From the NCBI GenBank assembly GCA_009746045.1, contig RPFO01000418.1:2858678-2922677 (forward strand): DNA of 64,000 nucleotides, written 5' to 3'. This DNA comes from Mesostigma viride. Its lineage: Eukaryota; Streptophyta; Mesostigmatophyceae; Mesostigmatales; Mesostigmataceae. The notes below the pieces were generated by a model. It was not told the DNA's origin, ran no database searches, and was given only the letters and a program-made list of their open reading frames with translations. Position numbers and translations under genes: made by a program. How positions within the stretch are numbered: position 1 is the first letter of the stretch; each line of letters opens with the position of its first letter. This document shows, in pieces, positions 1-10,560 of the stretch.

Positions 1-1006
1 ATGGCAGCAGGCAAGAAAGGCTGGTGGCACGCAATCCAGAGCTAGGATGGGCCAAAGAGCCTCCCAGAGGACCGTGTCGATTTAATTAATTAATTTATGA
101 AGAACATAACTCCGTTGGGAGCTTATTATGTAGCTCATATCCCTGACGAACTACGTCCAGATGTTGCTGGATGACCTACTGGTCCCGGCCCAGTTTGAAT
201 ACCGCATCCTCTCTCTCTCCCTTCTTTGGACTGCCATGCAGAACAAGACGCGGTGGCAGAAGATTGCCAAGGCTCACACGCCCGACCCTGTGGGCAAGCC
301 ACTCACCCCAAGAGGAAGAGGTGTTTTGATTAGTAGGGTAGTTAGGATTTTTCTATACTAGATAGATTAGCGTTAGAATAGTCGGATTACGCGGCTCTCC
401 CCACTCCACCACCCATCAAGGAATATGTGCTACATGACCTCCCAACGGAGGCATGTTATAATTTAATTAATTTAATTTAATATCCCTGAGCAGGGGCATA
501 TGGCTTTTAATACATTCCAGATGGGCTACTTCCTGCAAGGGTAGGGTGTAAATTACACCTGCTCTGGCTGGGTGCCCCATTAAAGGGCACCTGCACCACT
601 ATGTATTCCAGCAGCTAGGGCTGCGGAACTAGGGTGGAAGATCATCATGGCCAAACAATGGCTAGAGCATGGCGTCTCAGAGCTAGTGGGCAAGTAAGCG
701 AAGCATATATAGCAAGGACGTAGCATTAATTAATTAATTAATTAGACTCGTGCTCCCGTTGGACGTAGCATGGCTGGCTGTACGAGGGCTAAGCTAAGGC
801 TATGGTTGGTTGTGTACCGTGCGTTAGCGGAGCACGCTAGGTATCAAGGATAGTAGACGGGGTACGGATGCCAGCTCGGGATGCCAAGCTTGTGCGAGTG
901 GTCGATCTTGTTAATATGCCGGACCGTGTCCCATCTCATACGCTAAGTCTAAGCCCACCTAATATGCCAAGCAGCGCCCCGCCTCATACCAATGGGACAA
1001 CACGCT
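1..1006. other. 3' flank of NUP35, repeat-derived
   Basis: No gene is recognised downstream of the NUP35 stop. The stretch holds fragments of a dispersed AT-rich repeat (80-145 and 420-600), runs of TTAA/ATTAATTA near 80, 465 and 730, and a 66-codon open stretch at 161-361 that matches nothing I recognise. The last 400 bases show no other structure. Confidence 0.5.
80..600 (+). repeat. Dispersed repeat with internal fold-back, copy 1
   Basis: Bases 92-145 contain a block with the core AACATAACTCCGTTGGGAG. The same block recurs in opposite orientation near 424-458, so the two flank the 161-361 open stretch. From about 476 to 580 follows a second block (core GGGCTACTTCCTGCAAGGGT). Both blocks recur together, reverse-complemented, at 33465-33600. 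This fits a transposable-element end such as an LTR or a fold-back element, but no coding domain was identified. Confidence 0.6.
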
Positions 1007-1265
1007 TTATACGCCCAGCACGTGCGTGAGCACGCGCGACCACATGGACTTCTGCGGGTAGGGCAAGCTGGCGCCCGACACGTCCAGCTGGAACGGGCGC
1101 GTGACCACGAGCGGCTTGGTGGGGGCGACGCCGCCCGCGGGGGGGGGGCGCGCGGCCCCGCACGGTCTCCCTCAGGGAGGGGTCGAGCGGCTTCACGCCG
1201 ATGATCATATGGGGGGTGAAGTGGATGCCGTCTTTGGCCAGCGCGTTGCGCGCCTGGTACACGTT
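1007..1265 (-). CDS. NUP35: NUP35 exon 3 (C-terminus), frame broken
   Basis: Begins after acceptor CCCGCAG with NVYQARNALAKDGIHFTP and IIGVKPLDPSLRE. A G-run (C-run on this strand) at 1139-1148 separates this from the C-terminal frame, which reads VAPTKPLVVTRPFQLD and ends KSMWSRVLTHVLGV-stop. The exon is 259 bases, one more than a multiple of three. A length error in the homopolymer is the simplest explanation. Confidence 0.8.
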
Positions 1266-4118
1266 CTGCGGGCACAGATAAGAAGGGAAGCCACGCACAA
1301 GAGAAGTCATTTTAAAAAGCAATAGACGACATTTGGCCAGCGTGCTGCGTGCCTGGTAGGCGGTATGCGTTGTGCGCTGTGTGCCGGCAATGCGTTGTGC
1401 GCGCAAGTTCTTGTCACAGGAAAACAAAGGAATAGTGGACAGCATTTTAGAAACCTGCTCCAAAGCTTGCCCCATGAATTGCTCTCTAAAAACTTTGAAG
1501 TTCGTTTAGAAAGCGTGCCGCTGTGACCCAACCACACCAGCGTCACTCCGCTCTCCTGGGCCATGGCTTGTTGCGACACAAGTTGCCAACGCTTACTGCA
1601 ACCATGAGCCCCTCACCTGGGACACGAGGCACCAGCACAACATTCCATCCTGGTCTGCTTACCAGGAACGAGGGGGGGGGGGGGGGACAAAACCCTAGAC
1701 CCTAGACCCCTAGACCCCAAGACCCCTAGATCCCTACATCCCAACATCCCAACATCCCTACATCCGTACATCCGTACATCCCTACATCCCTACATCCCTA
1801 CATCCCTACATCCCTACATCCCTACATCCCTACATCCCTACATCCCTACATCCCTACATCCCTACATCCCTACATCCCTACATCCCTACATCCCTACATC
1901 CCTACATCCCTACATCCCTACATCCCTACATCCCTACATCCCTACATCCCTACATCCCTACATCCCTACATCCCTACATCCCTACATCCCTACATCCCTA
2001 TACCCATAGAGCCCTACATCCCTACATCCCTACATCCCTATACCCATAGAGCCCTATAGCCATAGAGCCCTATACCCATAGAGCCCTAGACAGTGCCCCC
2101 TCACCGCGAACATGAGGTGCACGTAGTTGGTGCGCCCCGACGAGAAGGTGTCCACCATGCACACGTCACCGCACTTGCGCATCTCACGCAGGACCAGCTC
2201 CGCGTCCTCGGGGTTGAAGCTGGCACATGCAAGACAGGGCCATAATGATAGCGCGCACAACACATGGTCAACGCAACACATGGCCATAGTCATAATGATG
2301 GCCAGCACCCAGCAACCCGTTCAATAAAATGCGACGGATAGTCTCTATCGAATGATGGACCACGGAGCCAAGGCACGCAACCTCTCTCTCGTGATGCTGG
2401 ACCACGGAGCCAAGGAAGGCAACCAACATGGTGAAAGCACCCATTTTGTCAATGCTGGAGGACAGGACACATCAACAGCCGGCCAGCACCCAACCAGTGT
2501 CAAACGCAATCCAAGCAAAGCTAGGTATGACGTCATGCATACCATGTGCCCTTCAATATGTACCTACAGCCCTTCACCATGGGCGCGGGTGGAAATGTCC
2601 CAATGAAAATACCGTATGTATCTGATGCCCACGCACAGCACGACTGGCCACCATGATGGCCCAGCATGGTTCGGTGTGGGACGCTGGCTAGCAGAATAGG
2701 GCAAGACAGCCAGTTAAATGAAATCTTTGGTACCACATTGGACTCGAACACAGGACCTCTAGCACGATTATGATTAGTTGATGTACGGCGCATGCCTGAT
2801 TAGTTGATGTACGGCGCATGCCTGATTAGTTAATATACGGCGCATGCCTGATTAGCGAATGTACGGCGCAGGGCTGATTAGTTAATGTACGGCGCATGCC
2901 TGATTAGTTGATGTACGGCGCATGCCTGATTAGTTGATATACGGCGCATGCCTGATTAGTTGATATACGGCGCATGCCTGATTAGTGAATGTACGGCGCA
3001 TGCCTGATTAGTTGATATACGGCGCATGCCTGATTAGTTGATATACGGCGCATGCCTGATTAGTGAATGTACGGCGCATGCCTGATTAGTTGATATAGGA
3101 CGCATGCCTGATTAGTTGATGTACGGCGCAGGCCTGATTAGTTAATAAACGGCGCATGCCTGATTAGTGAATGTACGGCGCATGCCCGGCTGGTGCTTAA
3201 GGTCATCTAACCAGAACAAGACAAGGGCACGCCTGCATGCCTGCCAGGTGTGCCAGGGGGAATGCAGAGGTGACGTACCCATACACAGCGGACCATCGGT
3301 CAAGTGCTCATAGACTCGTAGACACGTCAACTAACCATCCACATTCACTCTCATCACAAACAAGGATCCATCACCCACATCCCAAACATGCAATGACGCA
3401 TCGTTCATTCAACCGTGCAGTCATACGTCACGCACCGATCTACAGTGACCCCAGCGGTCACTTACCCATATACAGTGACCCATCGGTCCTCCACCGCATC
3501 GGGGGCCCCCCTCGGCTGGTCCCGCTCATCATCCAGCGACAACAAGGCAGCGACAGAGGCGGCAGCATCGGGCGCGGACGCCAGCATGGCGCTGCCGTCT
3601 GGGCGCAAGCCGGGCTGGGAGGGTGACGCCGCGCCCATGCCTGCTTGACCCCACCCGCTTTGGCTGTACCGAGGATGGGTGCCGGGGGTGTAGCTGGGGC
3701 CCAGCGTCAGCGGGTCAGGGTCCTTGTCATCCAGGCTCTCGAAAGGGGGAGGGGGTGGGCTAGCAGCGGCGCCCGTGGAACCGAATCCTCCGCTCTCTCT
3801 CCCGACGGCACCGTCGGCATATGGTCGGCCGCCCGAGGAATGGAGATATCCTCGCCGTTGGGCATAGGGGTCCGCGTTAGGAGACCTCCCGCCTCTGCCC
3901 GTTGCGTACTGTCCCACTCCGGGAACGGTTGTCACGGGTGTCGGGACCCTCCCATAGCCAGGTGAAGGGTAACCTCGGTAAAACCCTGGGGAAGTTGGGG
4001 CCTCGCCGTACATGGCTGCGTTTCCCCTCGGCGTATAATCCAGGGAATGGCGTGCATCTTCCCCGTACGAGAACAATACCGATCGAACACCTCCGCTCGC
4101 TGAACCGGGTGTCGCCAT
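1007..4118 (-). CDS. NUP35: Nucleoporin NUP35/NUP53 (MPPN domain), 3 exons
   Basis: Nuclear-pore scaffold nucleoporin of the NUP35/NUP53 family, which binds inner-ring partners and membrane at the pore. Exons on the minus strand: 4118-3466, 2219-2105, 1265-1007 (stop TAA 1007-1009). The first exon is a Gly/Pro/Ser/Tyr-rich disordered N-terminus of about 217 residues ending in EDRWVTVYG. The MPPN (RRM-like) domain follows (GFNPEDAELVLREMRKCGD, then VYQARNALAKDG and MIIGVKPLDPSLRE). The protein ends KSMWSRVLTHVLGV, matching the membrane-binding amphipathic tail recalled for plant NUP35 (KSWVSKFFDLMFGV). Phases join correctly (2, then 0). Reading frame is broken once, in a run of ten G at 1139-1148, where the assembly has one base too many (or two too few); with that corrected the product is about 341 aa, close to the plant length. 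The gene is divergent from MSH4. Confidence 0.88.
1693..2092. repeat. 8-bp tandem repeat (CATCCCTA) in NUP35 intron 2
   Basis: About 35 copies of CATCCCTA run from roughly 1731 to 2012. They are preceded by CCCTAGAC variants and followed by a CCCATAGAG/CCCTATAGC array up to the exon 2 donor. The array fills the exon-2-proximal end of intron 2 (1266-2104). Confidence 0.95.
2105..2219 (-). CDS. NUP35: NUP35 exon 2 (MPPN core)
   Basis: 115 bases between acceptor TGCCAG and donor GTGAGG. It completes the Gly codon of VTVYG and encodes FNPEDAELVLREMRKCGD through NYVHLMFA, the first half of the RRM-like fold. It ends in phase 0. Confidence 0.88.
2764..3186. repeat. 26-bp minisatellite in NUP35 intron 1
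   Basis: About 16 copies of a 26-bp unit with core TACGGCGCATGCCTGATTAG. Copies vary mostly at GTTGATAT / GTGAATGT. The array sits in intron 1 (2220-3465). Confidence 0.95.
3466..4118 (-). CDS. NUP35: NUP35 exon 1
   Basis: Starts at ATG 4118-4116 (MATPGSASGGVRS). It encodes the low-complexity N-terminal region and the first strand of the MPPN domain. It ends in phase 2 at TATGG before donor GTAAGTG (3465 downward). No upstream coding exon is needed to match the family. Confidence 0.85.
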
Positions 4119-4943
4119 TGCAATTGGAAATCACGTCCAAACGCTTGACCAGATAATGCCTGTCCTCCCGTGTGATGTTCACAGCTTCTTGTAGTTCATT
4201 TTCAAGTGACGTGATGTATCAGCAAGGTAACTTGTGCTAGGACGGGGTCAAAGCCTCTAAATCCTGCGCATATATCCCAGAATCCCGTCTATTTCCCCAA
4301 TGCTGGCAGGCGTTAGCAACAAAGTTTGGCCGCTGCAGTGCAGGCGGGGATTTTGTGGTCAACATATGGATGATGGACCTGTAAGCCGCACGCACGGGCA
4401 CGGCAGTGTGCAATTCTCAATCTTGCGAACGTTGAAAGCCCCGCGCAACGCAGTGCCCATGAGAATGCCGGCGCTCGCATTAACGATGGAGGCCATGGTA
4501 CGTATGTAGTTCAGATTGGGTGTCTCGCCATCGAAGTCCGCGGATCGGCGGACGTCATACGGGGATATACGCGACCTACGGGCTCGCGCGTCCGCGGGTC
4601 CGCGCTTTTTTCCATTAATTTTGCCACAGCTTGCCACTATTTTGTCCGGTCACCGTGCACCACAAATTGCCAACCTGATTATTCTCAGACGCATTATTAG
4701 GTCCATTGAATGGCGACGAAGAGCTTTTGCGATTTTATCTGGCGATTCAGAATTCCGAGAAATGCATAGCCTCCTCTCTTCAAGAAACTAGCGTGCTCGG
4801 ATGAATTCTATCACTTACCCAAGCGAGAAGTGGACCTCTCCATGCGAAACTTGAGGATTGACTGACGACAGCGTAGTTTTGAGACTAATTTTTTTTCCAG
4901 ATTATTTGGTGTCCTTCGTGTGAGCCGACTTACCCGGTTACCC
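4119..4943. promoter_or_regulatory. Divergent intergenic region NUP35 / MSH4
   Basis: 825 bases separate the two divergent start codons and must contain both 5' UTRs and promoters. No TATA box or known motif is convincing. On the minus strand two short peptide-like stretches (around 4504-4640 and 4137-4215) are open and look somewhat protein-like, but neither links to an ATG or to a convincing splice site. Confidence 0.5.
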
Positions 4944-5049
4944 ATGGCCAGTCTCGAGCAGAATGGTTCAATAAGCGGCCCCCCTCGTCCGGCCGCCGGC
5001 GATGCTGATGGCAACTCGCATTTCGTTGTATCCCTTATCGAGAACCGAG
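4944..5049 (+). CDS. MSH4: MSH4 exon 1 (start)
   Basis: ATG at 4944 opens [19 protein letters not shown]. The exon ends FVVSLIENR plus one base before donor GTTAGA, and joins exon 2 to give the family motif [14 protein letters not shown]. An in-frame extension upstream is open but lacks another ATG close by. Confidence 0.85.
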
Positions 5050-8000
5050 GTTAGAAAGGCCTTGGTGACTGCCGCGGTGTTTCTCCGTTCGCAATATCGA
5101 TAATGTTTCGGTTTCTCTTCTGGCCGTAAACTGCTCTGTTCACTTCCTTTCTAAATCTTCCTTCGTTTGTTCGGGCTTGGCTGTTTGTCCGCAAACCAGC
5201 GAGAGAGGTCGGAATTGCTGCTTTCAACATGAGGTCTCCCGGACTTCACCTGTCTCAATTCATCGAAACAACACAGTCGTATCAAAATACAAGGACGCTG
5301 CTCATGTTTTACGACCCTGCCGTGATCCTGGTTTCTAGTAACGCCGACGGGAAGGGCGGGCTAATTACCTTGTGCAAATCCTCCCAGTTCCAGTCGGCTA
5401 GAAAGGTAAGAGCGTGATTGACCTGCAACGCTGGCAGCCGTATCTCCAGGTTGAGCAGTTTTGCCATATTAGTCTATTTTGAGCAGGACCACTTGCAGCT
5501 ACGAACCTGTTAACGTCCGTGCTGCAAAAAGCCACAGGCAGTAAATGTTTACGCTCTTTTGTAATCGCTGTGCAATGCCACCTTCTAGTCAACTTCTGGT
5601 CATCTCTGCTCTTTCAGACAACATTGAGTGCATAGGTGGCGCTGAAGAACCCTGACTACAATGCACGACCCTACCTGGCTTTTCTTATTGACCTACTGGG
5701 CCAGTTGGCTTCTCTGGTGGACCTGCGGAGCCGACACAGGTTGTCTACTTGGGCCTTCGAAAGGCCTTGCCTTTCAAAATTGATGGCCCTTGGTTGCCTG
5801 CTTGGCGTATTCCGTGCACCGCCTGCCTTACCGCCACGCAGCGACTGTTCAACAAGACCACCGGTCCCGGGGGTCAGTATTGCGAAGCATGACCACCATG
5901 TGTTGATGGATGACTTGGATGACCCAGTTGTGGGCCTCTGTGGTTGGATCACAGGTAACGCCCTGCCGCGCCGCATCCCGTCCGTGAGGCAGCTGACCTC
6001 CTCTCTCATGCCATGGCGCTGGCACGCCAAGCGTCTGGTATTCGTTGCCTCTCGTGCTTACCTGCCGGGAGTATCCCAACGGCAATCACCACCTTCTTGC
6101 TTGGCGTGTCCCAACGGTAATCACCACCTACTTGCTTGGCATGTTACAACGGCAATCACCACCTACTTGCTTGGCGTGTTACAACGGCAATCACCACCTA
6201 CTTGCTTGGCATATTACAACGGCAATCACCACCTTCTTGCTTGGCATATCCCATCGGTAATCACCTCCTTCTTGCTTGGCGTGTCCCAACGGCAATCACC
6301 ACCTTCTTGCTTGGCATATCCCAACGGCAATCACCACCTACTTGCTTGGCATATTTACAATGGTACTCTACCTGCCTATCTGCCAGGTGGTGCTGGAGCG
6401 CGGCATGTTTGACGACAGCACAGGCATGCTGCTGATCCGGCGCTACGCCGACGAGTCCTCCTCCATCGACTGCTTCGAGAAGTATGAGAAGCAGTACTAC
6501 CTGTGCCTGGCCGCGACCGCCGCCATCTGCAAGTGGTGAGTGGGCCGCTCGCACGCGCGTGTGCTTGCCCCTACGCGTGCGTGCAACAAGCGACAGGAGC
6601 AGTACTGGGCAGTACTGTTTCTGCCTCGCCGCCACCGCCGCCATTTGCAAGTGGTAGATTCCTTTGAAGTCCTGGTCCGGATTCTCCTTATTTCTGGCCT
6701 GCGCTGGTTGTCTCGTGGATCTACAATGGTCACTATAGTATAGAAACGCCATGCCTGCACTGGTTGTCTTGTGGATCTGCAATGGTCACTATAGTATAGA
6801 AACGCCATGCCTGCACTGGTTGTCTCGTGGATCTGCAATGGTCACTATGTATAGAAACGCCATGCCTGCACTGGTTGTCTCATGGATCTACAATGGTCAC
6901 TATAGTATAGAAACGCCATGCCTGCACTGGTTGTCTCATGGATCTGCAATGGTCACTATAGTATAGAAACGCCATGCCTGCACTGGTTGTCTCATGGATC
7001 TACAATGGTCACTATAGTATAGAAACGCCATGCCTGCCCTGGTTGTCTCATGGATCTACAATGGTCACTATGTATAGAAACGCCATGCCTGCACTGGTTG
7101 TCTCATGGATCTACAATGGTCACTATAGTATAGAAACGCCATGCCTGCACTGGTTGTCTCATGGATCTGCAATGGTCACTATAGTATAGAAACGCCATGC
7201 CTGCCCTGGTTGTCTCATGGATCGGTTGTGCTATGGTACTGCTAGGCCTCACCGAGGCTAGCTCAGGCAGGCAACGTGCGTTGATGTGTGCTAGTCATGA
7301 ATGAAGTCCGTGCGAAATGACATCCTGTCTGTCATCCTTAAGCCCAGGCAGGCATCAAGCTGGGTCTTCCTGAAGGCTTGTCCTTGCTGAAGGCATGGCC
7401 TTCCTGAAGGCATGGTCTTGCTGAAGGCTGGGTCCTCCGGAAGGCTTGCTGTTCCTTGGCTGGTCATGCGTCTCCAATCTCTCACCACCAACCGCATTAG
7501 CTGACTTGCTGTCAACACACGCACGTGCTGGCATGATGGTGAACATGGACACCCTCTGGAAAGAGAAGGCAACCTCGCTCACGAGGCTAAGTGACCATCC
7601 GCCTTGTGTGCATGCGTGCTCGCCCCCCCACCGGGTCTTCCCTGCAGGGTGGAGACAGAGCACGGGCTGTTCATCGTGGGCGGGTCGCTACCCGTGAGTG
7701 TTGCCGCTTGAGTGTTGCCGCAGTGCCACGGGGGAAATCATTGCGACCGCAAGCGGGCCGTGTGACCTCAAGGTCTCGCGTCGCTCACTCTCTGTGTCTC
7801 GTGGATGACGCAAGGGATGGTTGCTGTGACGTGTTCTCCGTTGGTTGGCTTCGAGTTGGGTGCTGAGAAGGGGAAAATTACTGGCTGGTGTGTACTTGGA
7901 AGGAATTGTATTTGTGCGCCGGCTGGTAGCATGGCTACCTTGTCCTTACAATCAGCAGTCTTCCTATTGGGGTCACCTTTGGGATGGCCCTAAGCTATTG

Positions 8001-9842
8001 TAGCTTTTGTAGCTGGTGGCTCAGACGCAGCCCATCCAAACATCAGCTTGCCGGCTGATGGTCGGCACAGTAGACAGCCCCCGTGATGACCCACGGTACC
8101 GCTTGCTGACCGCAAGGCTCTCCTTCCACGGCATGCAAGTCGTGCTGCTGCCAGCTGTACCCCTTAAGAGATGCCATGGACTTGACATGGTCATGCACAA
8201 ATGCGCCATAATTGCGGTCACGGTGTGGGGTTAAATGCATGATCCGTCGGAATGCGAGACAAGCGGGCTGGGGTGTCTATCATCATGCGAGTGCAAGTGC
8301 TGTGTGCCCAGCGGGCCCGGGTCCCCTGCCCTTTAACACCCCCTACAGTTGGATTGTGAAAATCTTGCTCCATCTTTGCTGTCATCCTCCAATATCCATA
8401 ATAATGCATGGACTGGTTGTCTCCTTGATAATAATGCATGGACTGTTTCCTCCTGCGCGGAGCGCTTTCTTCCATCCCATGAGGACCTGGCACCGGTTTG
8501 CCACGGATGAAAATTTTCTCCATCCAACCCCCTGTCAAACTCGAGCATTTGACACATCTTGTGGGGGCTGCCTTGCGATGCCGTAGATGCCGCATCCGTA
8601 TCGCATACGCGATATGGGTCGAACGAATGGGGCGAGCATCGGGCAAGCCACCATGGAAGCCGCATGCCTCCCTCCTGAGGTGGAGGCGACTTGCATGTTC
8701 CTCCTTCAGGGGACGCTCCCCTACGCCCACGGCCAGCTGGGTGGTCCCAAGGGTGGTCTTGAGGTGGACCTTTTGTGAGGTGAACCGCTGACGTCAAAGG
8801 GAGCAGAGGTCATTCGATACAGAGGTCATTCGATACTGAGGTCATTCGATACTGGTTACGTCCCGTATGGCCGATAATGACGGCTTGATGTGTGCCTGAT
8901 TGGGCCTTGCAGCACACTTGGAGGTGATGGAGAGCAAAGGAGAAGTGGCCGCTGTCCCTGAACGCCCAGCCCTGGCTTTCTGGGATTGCGGAGCTTCAAG
9001 GAAGGGCTTACACGATGGAAACCTGAGTGGGTTGGTGTAGGCTCCTGGAAGGTTTAAAACTTTGAACAAGCTCAAGGGATTGGCAGCCCTTGCATGTCTA
9101 TGCGGCTTAAATTCAGTGCACAGTTACAGCAGTACCAGTATGTTGTTGTTGTCTGGTGCATGTATTTTATGGGTGCCTTTTCAGGTTCATCAGCTGCGCA
9201 ATGGCTTTTCCGTAGGGCATGCTCCCCGCATCCGTTACACGGTGGATCCTCGTCTACCGTTACTTCCCGTGGGCATGGGCATGCCACTGTCCATGCCCTC
9301 CCCACTCCACTGTCCATGCCCTCCCCACTCATACGCTGTTTAATGCCCCCACCCATTAACGCGCTTGATACCCCGCTTGCTGCCCGGCTGCGTACCCTGT
9401 GTGGTTGCGCCCCAGGTGTCGTTCAACGGCTCCTTCAACCACCTGCAGCTGGACGCGATCAGGTAGGGGTTGGGTGGGAAGATTTGGGGGGCGGGAGAGT
9501 CGAGGGGGGGCTTCGGGGGCGCTTTGATTCAGTAGCTTGTCGGGTGGGTTGGATGGGTTCCTTGTTGGGTGGGAGGTAAGCAGGTATGGATGGTGTGGGG
9601 GTGTAAGGGCCACTCTTTGCATCTGGGCATGTTGATGCCATAATGGCCATGATCATGCGGGCATGATGGTGTGGCGACCATGAGCCATGCCCTATAGTTG
9701 TGCACGATGTGGCGCATACTCGCATGTTGCAGAAAGCAACGACATGACATGCTGGCTTACTTGCCATCCCGCATGACTTACCTGCCCTTCCTTTCCCCCT
9801 TCCCCCACCCCCCCTCCCTAGACCTCCCTGCCCCTCATCCCC

Positions 9843-9926
<84 letters not shown>

Positions 9927-9927
9927 C

Positions 9928-10012
<85 letters not shown>

Positions 10013-10504
10013 CCTCCCTCCTCCCTCCCCCCCCCCCCCCCCCCCCCCCTCCCTCTCTCTCTCTCTCCTCTCTCTCCCTCCCTCCCTCCCTCCCTCCCTC
10101 CCTCCTCCCTCCTCCTCCCTCCCTCCCTCCCTCCCTCCTCCCTCCCTCCCTCCCTCCCCCCTCCCTCCCTCCCTCCCTCCTCCCTCCCTCCTCCCTCCCT
10201 CCCTCCCTCCTCCCTCCCTCCCTCCCTCCCTCCCTCCCTCCCTCCTCCCTCCCTCCCTCCCTCCCTCCCTCCCTCCCTCCCTCCCTCCTCCCTCCCTCCC
10301 TCCCTCCCTCCCTCCTCCCCTCCCTCCCTCCCTCCCTCCCTCCCTCCTCCCTCCCTCCCTCCCTCCCTCCCTCCTCCCTCCCTCCCTCCCTCCCTCCCTC
10401 CCTCCCTCCCTCCTCCCTCCCTCCCTCCCTCCTCCCTCCCTCCCTCCCTCCCTCCTCCCTCCCTCCCTCCCTCCCTCCCTCCCTCCCTCCCTCCTCCCTC
10501 CCTC

Positions 10505-10560
<56 letters not shown>

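Noticed and set aside
161-361. 66-codon frame as a possible terminal exon or Gag-like fragment
   Set aside because: No homology is recognised and it lies between inverted copies of a repeat.
1736-2012. Chromosome end (telomere) built of CATCCCTA
   Set aside because: The unit is not the CCCTAAA seen elsewhere and the array lies between NUP35 exons.
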